Shown here: piece by piece, positions 24,995 to 33,553 of the stretch
How positions within the stretch are numbered: position 1 is the first letter of the stretch
Layout: every line of letters begins with the position of its first letter
Origin: Aromatoleum diolicum
GTDB lineage: Bacteria; Pseudomonadota; Gammaproteobacteria; Burkholderiales; Rhodocyclaceae
Direction of reading: 5' to 3'
NCBI RefSeq assembly: GCF_012910955.1
Contig: NZ_WTVQ01000003.1
Span: forward strand, 142,063-206,062
DNA length: 64,000 bases
The notes under the pieces: model-generated
What the model was told of the DNA's origin: nothing
The model's database searches: none
The model's input: the letters and a program-made list of their open reading frames with translations, nothing else
Position numbers and translations under genes: made by a program

Positions 24995-25473
24995 GGGTTG
25001 CGGGGTGGTGTGGCACCGGAATGGTTAATCTCGCGAGCATAGCAGGCTCGCATGACCGCTGTTTCGCCGGGGGTTTCAGGGGGGCAGGAGCGCTTGCGCC
25101 AGTCCCGTGGTACGACCGGGTGCTGATCGGCCCAGAGCTCGCGTCCGGCGCTGCGTGCAGCGACTCGCAGTCGGTAAAAGGTCTTGTCCGTGGCGTAGCG
25201 GTTGTACACCCACGCCATGCCGCGGCGCATCCGCGCGGCGTTCGCATCGACGCCGACGCAGCTCACGCGGCCGATGACGCGGCCGTAGCGCTCGACGTCG
25301 ATTACGCGCACCTCGGTGCGCTTCTCGTGGCAGAGTTCACCGAGCGACTGCCGCGATCGGGTGCCGAAGGCTTGCCGCCTTTGTGGGGCGTCGATCTCCG
25401 CGAGCCGAACCTTCACTCGCTGGAAGTCGTCGTTCCGGACGGTGATCGTGTCGCCGTCGGTGGTGGCCACCAC
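24991..25473 (-). CDS. Staphylococcal-nuclease-like (SNase) protein
   Basis: About 160 residues from a GTG at 25473; the start is uncertain because no ATG is available. A hydrophobic stretch upstream in frame could be part of an export signal if an unusual start is used. The fold is clear: ATTDGDTITVRND, VKVRLAEIDAPQ, YGRVIGRVSCVGVDANAARMRRGMAWVYNRY, and a C-terminal LRVAARSAGRELWAD. The Arg87 equivalent is present (ERYGR), but the Glu43 equivalent after IDAP is Gln, so activity may be reduced. Its stop overlaps the MmeI-type start (ATGA), so it belongs to the same operon. Confidence 0.78.
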   Translation of the reverse strand: MVATTDGDTITVRNDDFQRVKVRLAEIDAPQRRQAFGTRSRQSLGELCHEKRTEVRVIDVERYGRVIGRVSCVGVDANAARMRRGMAWVYNRYATDKTFYRLRVAARSAGRELWADQHPVVPRDWRKRSCPPETPGETAVMRACYAREINHSGATPPRNP

Positions 25474-25505
25474 GAGGCCGAATACGAGCGCTGCTGTGGC
25501 TGCCC

Positions 25506-25772
25506 CTACTTGGGCTCGCCCGAGGCTGGCTTCGACTTCCTCTTCGCGTTCCCGAACTCGCGCAACTCGTTGACGATCGCCGTGGCCTTCGCATCGGTAC
25601 CGAAGGCGATGTTCAGAAGTACTTGGACGGGGGCGGGGATTTCGCGGCCGGATTCGTAGCGGCTGCCGCCCGACTGCGTGGTCTGGAACGGCGACCAGAA
25701 CTCGGACTGGTTCAGATTCAGCTTGCGGCGCAGTGAGCGGACCTCGTCGCCGGTGTAGCTCTTGAGCTTCAT
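25506..25772 (-). CDS. Small XRE-type HTH regulator heading the R-M/HipA operon
   Basis: 88 residues with a GAGGACC site 6 nt before the ATG at 25772. MKLKSYTGDEVRSLRRKLNLNQSEFWSPFQTTQSGGSRYESGREIPAPVQVLLNIAFG is an HTH of the kind found in HigA-like and NadS-like regulators, where the first helices contact a partner and TTQSGGSRYESG is the recognition helix. It is first in a run of five same-strand genes, with a 32-bp gap to SNase. A role as operon repressor, or the HipB-like third component, is inferred. Confidence 0.8.
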   Translation of the reverse strand: MKLKSYTGDEVRSLRRKLNLNQSEFWSPFQTTQSGGSRYESGREIPAPVQVLLNIAFGTDAKATAIVNELREFGNAKRKSKPASGEPK

Positions 25773-25958
25773 GGTAGGTCCTCGCTGTTCCGACCGCATA
25801 TTTTATGCTGACCCGTCCAGCGCCTTCACCCGTCGGCATTGACAAGTTGTTGGAGGGGCTTCACTTCCGGCTCCTGTAGCGCCGCGCGACCATTGTAGTT
25901 CAGCCGGGGTTGTTCGCTCGGCGTAGGGTATCGATACCACCCCTGACTGGAGGCTGCC

Positions 25959-26631
25959 ATGTGCGGTCGCTATGCCCTGTATGGCCCTCATTCGCGGTTG
26001 CGAGAACAGTTCGGCGTCGAGCCCGGCGATCTCGTCGACCGGTACAACATCGCGCCTTCGCAGCCGGCATTGGTCGTGCGCTGCGGCGCCGATGCTCATC
26101 GCGATCTTGTCGCTGCCCGTTGGGGGTCTGTTGCCGTCTTGGGTGAAGGATCCCGGTAAGCTCGCCCAGCCGATCAACGCGAAGGTCGAGACTGCAGACG
26201 CGAAGCCGATGTTCAGGCACGCATTCAAGCGCTCGCGCGTGCTTGTGCCTGCGTCTGGGTTCTATGAGTGGGTGCCCGTGGCCGGCTACAAGCAGCCATA
26301 CTTCATCCGGCCGGCAGGCGGTGAGGCGCTGTTTGGCTTCGGTGGGCTACTTGAGCACTGGGACGGGCCCGAGGGGCTGTTGTGACGTTTGCGATTTTCA
26401 CCACCGTTGCAAACGACTTAATGCGGTCGATCCACGATGGCATGCCGGTAATTGTCCAGCCTGAGGACTAAACCAGCTTGGCTGGATCCCGGCGTCTCGG
26501 ATGCGCACCTCCTGTGAGAGTTGGCCGGCGAGTATCCGGCCGAGCGCATGGACGCCTATCCGGTCGGGCGCGCAGTCGGGAATCTCCGGGCGCAAGGACC
26601 GGGCCTCATCGAGCCGATCGAATCGGACAGT
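25959..26631 (+). pseudogene. Decayed SRAP (SOS-associated peptidase, YedK-like) gene
   Basis: It begins MCGRYALYGPHS with the catalytic Cys2. The expected RWGLLPSW is split because a run of five G (about 26123-26127) has one base too many. The frame then continues as KDPGKLAQPINAKVETADAK and RVLVPASGFYEW to a stop after EHWDGPEGLL. TFAIFTTVANDLMRSIHDGMPVIVQPED follows in another frame, and a further shift leads to AWLDPG and YPAERMDAYPV...LIEPIESD. At least three frameshifts and two stops make it non-functional. Intact homologues covalently cap abasic sites in single-stranded DNA. Confidence 0.82.
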
Positions 26632-26823
26632 GTCTCACCGTTGAGCAGTGTGCGATTGCAGGGGCGAAGTAGGAAGGCGACCCAATCCTGACGTTCGAGG
26701 ATGTCGGCAAGTAGTTCGGTGTCTCGAGGAAAGCCGAGCAGAAGCGCGCGAAGGGGCGCCGGGTTCGCAAGAATTGACGGTCGGTTGAGGTTAGGCGCTT
26801 GTGCTCATATTCATATAGACCGT

Positions 26824-26903
26824 CCAGTTGACAGCAAAGTTGACGAAATTGACGACGAAGCAAAGTTGTCGATGAGGAATAGTTGACCAAGCTGTCGATG
26901 AGG
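26824..26903. repeat. TTGAC/TTGTCGA repeat cluster near the right end
   Basis: Six TTGAC- or TGTCGA-containing words fall within 80 bp, including GCAAAGTTGACGA/GCAAAGTTGTCGA and two copies of TGTCGATGAGG. It is a possible protein-binding array near attR. The surrounding stretch 26632-27067 contains no frame with coding character beyond short decayed pieces. Confidence 0.5.
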
Positions 26904-27067
26904 TAAGGCCGGCAGCCGAGGTGTGGCGCAAGAACGTTCGGGCGAAGGTTCTGCAGCGCCGCCGCGACGAAGGCAACCGCTCCGCAAACTCGCCCCGAGG
27001 CGCTGCAGCTCGACGTCAGGCGGGGTGTGGGTGGCGTGTTTGCTGGCTGGCATGCACAGTTTGATTT

Positions 27068-27089
27068 TGGCTACACCGTGGCTACACGA
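27068..27089. repeat. Right copy of the 22-bp arm-type repeat
   Basis: Identical over 22 bp to 10248-10269 and in the same orientation, 55 bp inside the right core. It contains the GGCTACAC duplication at 11-bp spacing. In the excised circle the two copies would flank the attP core. Confidence 0.65.
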
Positions 27090-27097
27090 GCCCGGAA

Positions 27098-27128
27098 AGC
27101 AAAAAGGCCAATCCCGAAGAATTGGCCT
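27098..27128 (-). terminator. Element-borne terminator for tRNA-Met
   Basis: Read leftward, AGGCCAAT (27128-27121) pairs perfectly with ATTGGCCT (27112-27105) around an 8-nt loop and runs into TTTTTGC. It lies 16 bp beyond the CCA end of the intact tRNA gene, inside the element, and replaces the native terminator displaced to 10033-10071. Confidence 0.8.
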
Positions 27129-27144
27129 AAGTGCATGATTTCGT

Positions 27145-27192
27145 TGGTGGTGATGGGCGGAATCGAACCGCCGACCTATGGGTTATGAATCC
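27145..27192. repeat. attR: 48-bp repeat within intact tRNA-Met
   Basis: Perfect copy of 10083-10130. It covers the CCA end to the anticodon stem of the tRNA gene, so insertion kept the tRNA functional. The gene's 5' portion is chromosomal and its 3' 48 nt come from the element. Confidence 0.93.
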
Positions 27193-27221
27193 ATCGCTCT
27201 AACCGTCTGAGCTACATCACC
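27145..27221 (-). tRNA. tRNA-Met (CAT), elongator
   Basis: 77 nt with encoded CCA. The acceptor GGTGATG/CATCACC, D-arm GCTC/GAGC, anticodon loop TTCATAA and T-arm GGCGG-TTCGATT-CCGCC all fold. G1-C72 is paired, so it is an elongator, not an initiator. The anticodon stem ATGGA/CCCAT has an A31-C39 mismatch next to the loop; the attL fragment carries only part of this stem. The gene is the integration site of the 17-kb element. Confidence 0.93.
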
Positions 27222-27234
27222 GCGCGAGCCTGCT

Positions 27235-27264
27235 AATATAGCGGTTTGCGAAACCGCGCGTCAA
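27235..27264 (-). promoter_or_regulatory. Sigma-70 promoter of tRNA-Met
   Basis: Read leftward, TTGACG (27264-27259), an 18-bp spacer and TATATT (27240-27235) end 13 bp before the tRNA. The spacer holds the inverted repeat GCGGTTT-GCG-AAACCGC (27241-27257). The divergent miaB start is only 10 bp away. Confidence 0.7.
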
Positions 27265-27273
27265 TACGCAACG

Positions 27274-28611
27274 ATGAAGAAACTTTACATCCGCACCTTC
27301 GGGTGCCAGATGAACGAATACGACTCCGACAAGATGGCGGACGTGCTCGGGGCGACCGAGGAACTGGTCAAGACCGACAACCCGGAAGAGGCGGACGTGA
27401 TCCTCTTCAATACCTGCTCGGTGCGCGAGAAGGCGCAGGAGCGGGTGTTTCACGACCTCGGGCGGGTCAAGCATCTGAAGCAGGCCAATCCGAACCTGAT
27501 CATCGGTGTCGGCGGCTGTGTCGCAAGCCAGGAAGGCGCTGCGATCGTCGCGCGTGCCCCCTACGTTGACGTCGTGTTCGGGCCGCAGACGCTGCACCGC
27601 CTGCCGCAGCTCATTGCCGAGCGTCGCTACAGCGGCCGTTCGCAGGTCGACATTTCGTTCCCCGAGATCGAGAAGTTCGACAACCTGCCGCCGGCGCGGG
27701 TGGAGGGGGCGAGCGCCTTCGTGTCGATCATGGAAGGCTGCTCGAAGTACTGCACCTTCTGCGTCGTGCCCTATACGCGCGGCGAGGAAGTGTCACGGCC
27801 GCTGGATGACATCCTGACCGAGGTCGCCGGGCTGGCTGATCAGGGCGTCAAGGAGATCACGCTGCTCGGGCAGAACGTCAATGCGTGGCGCGGCGAGATC
27901 ACGCGCAATGGGGGCGAGCAGGGCGATTTCGCCTTCCTGCTCGAATGCGTTGCCGAGATGCCCGGCATCGAGCGCCTGCGTTACACGACATCGCATCCGC
28001 GCGAGATGACGCAGCGGGTGTTCGACGCCTACGCGAACATCCCGAAGCTCGTCAGCCATCTGCATCTGCCGGTGCAGTCGGGCTCGGACCGCATCCTCGC
28101 GGCGATGAAGCGCGGCTATTCGGTGCTCGAATTCAAGTCGGTCGTCAGGAAACTGCGCGCAGCGCGGCCGGATCTGTCGCTGTCGTCCGACTTCATCGTC
28201 GGCTTCCCGGGCGAGACCGAAGAGGATTTCGAGAAGACGATGAAGCTGATCGACGAACTCGGTTTCGACGCCTCGTTCAGCTTCGTCTACAGCGCGCGTC
28301 CCGGCACGCCGGCGGCAGACATGGAAGACCCGGTGCCGCAGGAAACCAAGCTGCGCTGGCTCGCGCGGCTGCAGAAGCGCATCGACGAACAGGCGCAGGC
28401 AATCAGCCGCAGCATGGTCGGGCGCGTCGAACGCGTGCTCGTCGAAGGGCTGTCGCGCAAGGACTCGACGGAACTGGCTGGGCGCACCGACAATAGCCGC
28501 GTCGTCAATTTCGTCGGCAATCCGCGCCTGATCGGCCAGTTTGTCGATGTCACCATCACCGCCGCGCTGCCGCACAGCCTGCGTGGCGAAATCCTGACGA
28601 GAGAGGTCTGA
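27274..28611 (+). CDS. miaB: tRNA-2-methylthio-N6-dimethylallyladenosine synthase
   Basis: 445 residues, full length. The N-terminal MTTase domain has three cluster Cys (TFGCQMN, NTCSVR, GGCVASQ). The radical SAM domain has CSKYCTFC near residue 157, and a C-terminal TRAM domain begins near 375. It adds a methylthio group at position 37 of tRNAs reading UNN codons. No ribosome site is visible before the ATG. It is divergent from tRNA-Met with 52 bp between and is followed directly by phoH (stop and ATG abut). Confidence 0.96.
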   Translation: MKKLYIRTFGCQMNEYDSDKMADVLGATEELVKTDNPEEADVILFNTCSVREKAQERVFHDLGRVKHLKQANPNLIIGVGGCVASQEGAAIVARAPYVDVVFGPQTLHRLPQLIAERRYSGRSQVDISFPEIEKFDNLPPARVEGASAFVSIMEGCSKYCTFCVVPYTRGEEVSRPLDDILTEVAGLADQGVKEITLLGQNVNAWRGEITRNGGEQGDFAFLLECVAEMPGIERLRYTTSHPREMTQRVFDAYANIPKLVSHLHLPVQSGSDRILAAMKRGYSVLEFKSVVRKLRAARPDLSLSSDFIVGFPGETEEDFEKTMKLIDELGFDASFSFVYSARPGTPAADMEDPVPQETKLRWLARLQKRIDEQAQAISRSMVGRVERVLVEGLSRKDSTELAGRTDNSRVVNFVGNPRLIGQFVDVTITAALPHSLRGEILTREV

Positions 28612-29586
28612 ATGGGGCGGCCGACCGAAGTGGTGCTGGATCCGCTCGACAACGAGCGGCTGGCGAACCTGTGTGGTGCGCTCGACGAGAACCTGCGGCA
28701 GATTGAAACCGCATACGACGTGACGATCGCGCGCCGCGGCGAGCGCTTCACGCTGCAGGGGCATGCGGCGCAGGCGCAACTCGCGGCAAAGGCGCTGCGC
28801 GAGTTCTACGAACAGGCCGACGAGCATCTGACTGTCGATGACATCCAGCTTGGCCTGATCGAGCTCGCAAACCGTCGCCAGAACGACCAGCCGGCGCCGG
28901 CCTTGCTCACGCGCAAGACCGAACTGCATGGCCGCACGCCGCGCCAGATCGACTACCTGCGCAACATCCAGGCGCACGACATCACCTTCGGCATCGGCCC
29001 GGCGGGCACCGGCAAGACCTATCTCGCGGTCGCCAGCGCGGTCGATGCCTTCGAGCGCCAGCTCGTCGAACGCATCATCCTGACCCGTCCGGCGGTCGAG
29101 GCGGGCGAGCGCCTCGGCTTTTTGCCCGGCGATCTCGCGCAGAAGGTCGATCCCTATCTGCGCCCGCTCTACGACGCGCTCTACGACCTGATGGGCTTCG
29201 ACCGTGTCGCCAAACTGTTCGAGCGCGGCAGCATCGAGATCGCGCCGCTCGCCTTCATGCGCGGGCGCACGCTGAACCACGCTTTCATCATCCTCGACGA
29301 GGCGCAGAACACGACGCCCGAGCAGATGAAGATGTTCCTGACGCGCATCGGGATCGGTGCGAAGGCCGTCGTCACCGGCGACCTGACGCAGATCGATCTG
29401 CCGCGCGGTCACCGCAGCGGCCTGCTGGAAGCGCGCGAAGTGCTGGCGGCGGTGCGCGGCATCGCCTTCACCGAGTTCCAGAAGGAGGACGTCGTGCGTC
29501 ATCCGCTGGTGGCGCGCATCGTCGAGGCCTACGACAACCAGACTGCACGCGACGCGCAGGCTGCGCTCGCCGCCAAGAAGGGGTAA
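28612..29586 (+). CDS. PhoH-like ATPase
   Basis: 324 residues with Walker [22 protein letters not shown] (near 125) and Walker [17 protein letters not shown], preceded by an N-terminal KH-like domain. It is the YbeZ/PhoH2-type protein usually co-encoded with ybeY and linked to ribosome and RNA maturation. It starts immediately after the miaB stop and ends 4 bp before ybeY, as in the conserved miaB-ybeZ-ybeY-corC-lnt order. Confidence 0.94.
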   Translation: MGRPTEVVLDPLDNERLANLCGALDENLRQIETAYDVTIARRGERFTLQGHAAQAQLAAKALREFYEQADEHLTVDDIQLGLIELANRRQNDQPAPALLTRKTELHGRTPRQIDYLRNIQAHDITFGIGPAGTGKTYLAVASAVDAFERQLVERIILTRPAVEAGERLGFLPGDLAQKVDPYLRPLYDALYDLMGFDRVAKLFERGSIEIAPLAFMRGRTLNHAFIILDEAQNTTPEQMKMFLTRIGIGAKAVVTGDLTQIDLPRGHRSGLLEAREVLAAVRGIAFTEFQKEDVVRHPLVARIVEAYDNQTARDAQAALAAKKG

Positions 29587-29590
29587 GCGC

Positions 29591-30076
29591 TTGGCTACTG
29601 AAGTGTCATCGCCGCACTTGAATCTCGCGGTGCAAAAGGCCATCGGCAGGGCGAACCGGGCGCAGTCGCCATCGGCACAGAGTATCCGGCGCTGGGCGCT
29701 GGGTGCCCTTCGCGGCGATGCCGACGTTACCGTGCGGCTGGTCGGCGCGCCCGAAGGGCGTACCCTCAACCGCGACTACCGTGGCAAGGACTACGCGACG
29801 AACGTGCTGACATTCGTCTATGGTGAAGGCGAGGTCCTGCCGCAGGGCGAGGCCGACGCGCCCTTGGCGGGTGACCTGGTGTTGTGCGTGCCTGTAGTCG
29901 TGCGCGAGGCTGCCGAACAGGGCAAGCCGCTTGAGGCACGTTTCGCCCACCTCGTGGTGCACGGCATGCTGCATCTGCAGGGTTACGATCACGAGGTCGC
30001 CGACGAAGCCGAGGAGATGGAAGCACTCGAAACGCAGATTCTCGCTACGCTCGGTTACCCCAATCCCTACGCCTGA
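29591..30076 (+). CDS. ybeY: Endoribonuclease YbeY
   Basis: 161 residues from a TTG start (no ATG fits). The metal site [15 protein letters not shown] holds the three His of the HxxxHxxxxxH motif, and [28 protein letters not shown] is the typical N-terminal part. It functions in 16S rRNA 3' end maturation and ribosome quality control. The C-terminal helix [19 protein letters not shown] is complete. Same operon as phoH and corC. Confidence 0.94.
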   Translation: MATEVSSPHLNLAVQKAIGRANRAQSPSAQSIRRWALGALRGDADVTVRLVGAPEGRTLNRDYRGKDYATNVLTFVYGEGEVLPQGEADAPLAGDLVLCVPVVVREAAEQGKPLEARFAHLVVHGMLHLQGYDHEVADEAEEMEALETQILATLGYPNPYA

Positions 30077-30103
30077 ACGCGTTGTTTCGACGCTATCGCA
30101 CCC

Positions 30104-30940
30104 ATGGATCCCGCTTCCGCCAGACCAACCCTGCTCGAACGACTGTCCGCCTTGCTGTCCCGTGAACCGGAGGACCGTGAAGAGCTGATGGCGCTGCTGC
30201 ATTCGGCCTTCGAGCGCAACCTGCTCGATGCCGATGCGTTGTCGATCATCGAGGGGGCGCTGCAGATTTCCGACACGCAGGTCGGTGACGTGATGCTGCC
30301 GCGCGCGCAGATGGACGTGATCCGCCTGGACGAACCCATCGACAAGATTGCGGCCTACGTCATCGACACCGGCCATTCCCGTTTTCCGGTGGTCGGCGAA
30401 AGCAAGGACGACGTCGTTGGCATCTTCCTCGCGAAGGATCTGTTGCGCTATTTCGCGGGCCGCGAATTCGACCTGCGAATGGCGATGCGACCGGCGGTGT
30501 TCGTCCCCGAGTCGAAACGGTTGAACGTCCTGTTGCGCGAATTCCGCATCAGTCGCAATCACATGGCCATCGTCGTCGATGAATACGGTGGGGTGGCGGG
30601 CCTGGTCACGATCGAGGACGTCCTTGAGCAGATCGTCGGCGACATCGAGGATGAATACGACCAGATCGAAGCGAGCGACAACATCCAGCTCGAACCGGAC
30701 GGACGCTATCGTGTCAAGGCGACCACCGAGATTGCCGAATTCAATGCCGCGTTTGGTACGGACTTCAGCAATGCCGACGTCGACACCGTGGGCGGGCTGC
30801 TGATCCGACAGCTCGGGCGTCTGCCGGGGCGTGGCGAAGCGCTTGTGCTCGGTGGTCTGAAGCTCCAGGTGTTACGCGCCGATAGTCGGCGCGTGTACAC
30901 GCTGCTCGTAGAGTGCGCGTCGCTGCAGGCGGGCGCCTGA
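30104..30940 (+). CDS. corC: CorC/YbeX-type CBS-domain protein
   Basis: 278 residues: two CBS domains (VGDVMLPRAQMDVIRLDE, then FRISRNHMAIVVDEYGGVAGLVTIEDVLEQIVGDI, about 60-190) and a C-terminal CorC_HlyC transporter-associated domain (RYRVKATTEIAEFNAAFGTDF...). It has no membrane segment, as with YbeX. It is associated with magnesium/cobalt efflux and, through its operon, with ribosome metabolism. Its stop overlaps the lnt start (TGATG). Confidence 0.92.
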   Translation: MDPASARPTLLERLSALLSREPEDREELMALLHSAFERNLLDADALSIIEGALQISDTQVGDVMLPRAQMDVIRLDEPIDKIAAYVIDTGHSRFPVVGESKDDVVGIFLAKDLLRYFAGREFDLRMAMRPAVFVPESKRLNVLLREFRISRNHMAIVVDEYGGVAGLVTIEDVLEQIVGDIEDEYDQIEASDNIQLEPDGRYRVKATTEIAEFNAAFGTDFSNADVDTVGGLLIRQLGRLPGRGEALVLGGLKLQVLRADSRRVYTLLVECASLQAGA

Positions 30941-32427
30941 TGCCTGTGGCATTGATCCTGAGTGCCGTTGCGGGCGCTGTGTCGGTTTTCGCGTTTGCGC
31001 CCTTCGACGTTTTTTTTCTGGGGCAGGTCAGTCTCGCATTGCTCACGCGGGTTCTGCGCGGGGTGCAGAGCCCGCGTGAGGCCTTCCGCACAGGATTCGT
31101 GTGGGGCCTCGCGGCTTTCCTCTGCGGCGTGTCCTGGCTTTATATCGCGCTCCACCGTTTTGGCGGTATGCCGATGCCGCTCGCCGGGCTGGCGATCGTG
31201 CTCTTCTGCGCCTATCTCGCGCTTTTTCCGGCGTTCGTCGCCGCATTCTTCGTGCGCTTTCGCCAGGGCAGTGCGATCCGGCAGGCGGGCCTGTTCGCCG
31301 GACTCTGGCTGGTCTTTGAAGTTTTGCGCGGCTGGCTGTTCACCGGTTTTCCGTGGTTGGCGATGGGGTATTCGCAGACCCCGCCGAGCCCGCTCGCCAG
31401 CTTCGCCCCCGTGCTTGGCGTCTATGGCGTAAGCGGCTTGCTGGCCTTCGTCGCAGCCGTTGTTGCCCTCACGCCGTGGCGCCAGGTGCGTCCCGCGGCC
31501 GCGGGTTGGATGGTAATCATTTCGCTCGGGGTCGGCGGCCACTATCTCGGGCGTGTTACGTGGACCGAGCCGGCTGGCAAGCCGATCGACGTGGCCCTGA
31601 TCCAGACCAACATCGAGCAGGGCCTGAAATGGCGTCCTGAACGGCTCGCGGAATGGCTCGAGACGAATGTGCAGCTGGCGCGCGAACATTCCGCGGATCT
31701 CGTGGTGCTGCCCGAGACTACGCTGCCGCTGCTCGCGGATCGGTTGCCCGATGGTTATCTCGAAGCCTTGGCCGCCCCGGCACGGGCGGCGGGCGGCGAT
31801 CTGGTGCTGGGGGTGTTCCTGCGTGATACGGGGGGGGCGATCTACAACGCCGCGCTCAGTCTCGGCACCTCGCCCAGCCAGACCTACGCCAAGCAGCACC
31901 TCGTCCCCTTCGGCGAGTATTCACCACCTTTTTTTGACTGGTTCTACCGTCTTGTCGACATTCCGATGTCCGATCAGACGCGTGGTGCGAAAAATCAGCC
32001 CCCGATGCGGCTGGGCGAGCAGCGCGTCGCGATCAACATCTGTTACGAGGATCTGTTCGGGAGCGAACTGATTCGCAGCCTGCCCGAAGCGACGCTGCTG
32101 CTCAATATCTCGAATCTGGCATGGTACGGCGACTCCTTCGCCCAGCCGCAACACCTCCAGATCGCACGCATGCGTGCGCTGGAAACCGGACGGCCGATGC
32201 TGCGTTCGACCAACACCGGCATGACCGCACTGGTGCAGCCGGACGGCAGCGTCGCCGGAGTGCTGCCCGCCTTCGAACAGGGCGCCCTGCGGATCGCGGT
32301 GCAGGGCTACGAGGGGCTCACGCCTTACGCGCGCTGGGGCGATGCCATGGCGCTGCTGCTTGGGCTGGCGACCATCCTGATCGGTCTGGCGCCGGCGATA
32401 CGTGCCCGCGTATTGCGTTCCGCCTGA
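30940..32427 (+). CDS. lnt: Apolipoprotein N-acyltransferase
   Basis: 495 residues with about six N-terminal membrane helices, a periplasmic nitrilase domain and a C-terminal helix. The catalytic triad is visible: Glu in [10 protein letters not shown], Lys in [12 protein letters not shown] and Cys in [16 protein letters not shown] sequence ([10 protein letters not shown]). It transfers an acyl chain to the N-terminal Cys of lipoproteins, the last step of lipoprotein maturation. The ATG at 30940 overlaps the corC stop; a start 27 nt upstream is less likely. Confidence 0.95.
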   Translation: MPVALILSAVAGAVSVFAFAPFDVFFLGQVSLALLTRVLRGVQSPREAFRTGFVWGLAAFLCGVSWLYIALHRFGGMPMPLAGLAIVLFCAYLALFPAFVAAFFVRFRQGSAIRQAGLFAGLWLVFEVLRGWLFTGFPWLAMGYSQTPPSPLASFAPVLGVYGVSGLLAFVAAVVALTPWRQVRPAAAGWMVIISLGVGGHYLGRVTWTEPAGKPIDVALIQTNIEQGLKWRPERLAEWLETNVQLAREHSADLVVLPETTLPLLADRLPDGYLEALAAPARAAGGDLVLGVFLRDTGGAIYNAALSLGTSPSQTYAKQHLVPFGEYSPPFFDWFYRLVDIPMSDQTRGAKNQPPMRLGEQRVAINICYEDLFGSELIRSLPEATLLLNISNLAWYGDSFAQPQHLQIARMRALETGRPMLRSTNTGMTALVQPDGSVAGVLPAFEQGALRIAVQGYEGLTPYARWGDAMALLLGLATILIGLAPAIRARVLRSA

Positions 32428-32620
32428 GGGTTTGGCAGCCCGTTACGTGCCTGCGTCGGTGTCCGGGCGGCAATGCGGAGCGGGCCGAACCCCTTGTCTG
32501 CGCGACGTGTATGCCAATTTCCGGCGCAAACTTCGACCCGCCCGCCGAATGCCAGTAAAATCCGCTCTTTGCGTTCGCCGCGCGGCCTGCGTGCCGCCGC
32601 CTCAAGCTGTCCGAGAGACC

Positions 32621-33553
32621 ATGTCCCTGCACAAACCCACTTTCCAGCAAGTCATCCTGACGCTTCAGCAGTTCTGGGGCGATCGCGGCTGCGTGCTGCT
32701 GCAGCCCTACGACCTCGAGGTCGGCGCCGGCACCTCGCACACCGCGACCTTCCTGCGCGCGATCGGCCCCGAGCCGTGGAACGCCGCCTACGTGCAGCCC
32801 TCGCGCCGCCCCAAGGATGGCCGCTACGGCGAAAACCCGAACCGCCTGCAGCATTACTACCAGTACCAGGTCGTGCTCAAGCCCTCGCCGCTGAACATCC
32901 AGGAGCTGTATCTCGACTCCCTGCGTGCGCTGGGTATCGACACCAACGCGCATGACGTGCGCTTCGTCGAGGACGACTGGGAAAATCCGACGCTCGGCGC
33001 CTGGGGGCTAGGCTGGGAAGTGTGGCTCGACGGCATGGAAGTCACGCAGTTCACCTACTTCCAGCAGGTCGGTGGCCTCGACTGCAAGCCGGTGCTGGGC
33101 GAGATCACCTATGGTCTGGAGCGCCTGGCGATGTACCTGCAGGGCGTCGAGAACGTCTATGACCTGATCTGGGCGGTGTATCCGGACGGCTCGAAGGTCA
33201 CCTACGGCGACGTCTTCCACCAGAACGAAGTCGAGCAATCGAAGTACAACTTCGAGCACGCGAACGTCGACTTCTTCTTCTCGCTGTTCGGCAACTACGA
33301 GTCCGAAGCCAAACGCCTGATGGAAGCCGGTCTCGCGCTGCCGGCCTATGAAATGGTGCTGAAGGCCGCGCACAGCTTCAACATGCTCGATGCGCGCGGT
33401 GCGATCTCGGTGACCGAGCGCGCCGCCTACATCGGCCGCATCCGCAACCTGTCGCGCGCCGTCGCGCAGGCCTACTACGAATCCCGCGAGAGTCTGGGCT
33501 TCCCGATGCTCAATCCGAATGCCGTTGCCAAGAACACCCCGGAGGCTGCGTGA
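32621..33553 (+). CDS. glyQ: Glycyl-tRNA synthetase alpha subunit
   Basis: 310 residues of the class II alpha chain: [67 protein letters not shown] and the C-terminal [23 protein letters not shown]. The ATG at 32621 matches the family start [10 protein letters not shown]. The 193-bp gap after lnt holds no other gene. It overlaps glyS by TGATG, and the two chains form the alpha2beta2 enzyme. Confidence 0.96.
   Translation: MSLHKPTFQQVILTLQQFWGDRGCVLLQPYDLEVGAGTSHTATFLRAIGPEPWNAAYVQPSRRPKDGRYGENPNRLQHYYQYQVVLKPSPLNIQELYLDSLRALGIDTNAHDVRFVEDDWENPTLGAWGLGWEVWLDGMEVTQFTYFQQVGGLDCKPVLGEITYGLERLAMYLQGVENVYDLIWAVYPDGSKVTYGDVFHQNEVEQSKYNFEHANVDFFFSLFGNYESEAKRLMEAGLALPAYEMVLKAAHSFNMLDARGAISVTERAAYIGRIRNLSRAVAQAYYESRESLGFPMLNPNAVAKNTPEAA

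Larger units (their letters stand above)
10083..27192. mobile_element. 17-kb integrative element in tRNA-Met with replication and defence genes
   Basis: Perfect 48-bp direct repeats at 10083-10130 and 27145-27192 bound the element. The right copy is part of the intact tRNA-Met gene and the left copy is a truncated tRNA 3' half. A tyrosine integrase lies just inside the left end. A 22-bp repeat with internal duplication is present near both ends in the same orientation. Between them lie an AlpA-like gene, a Toprim/helicase replication protein with iteron-like repeats, two defence-type operons and decayed genes. No phage structural, conjugation or transposase genes are seen, so it is best described as a satellite-like or mobilisable genomic island. 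Confidence 0.92.

Noticed and set aside
26811..27053. Short frames on both strands between the SRAP relic and tRNA-Met
   Set aside because: No start signals, no family pattern, and they cross the repeat cluster. Treated as noncoding.
27793..29769. 658-codon leftward frame
   Set aside because: Antisense to miaB, phoH and ybeY. No protein family pattern.
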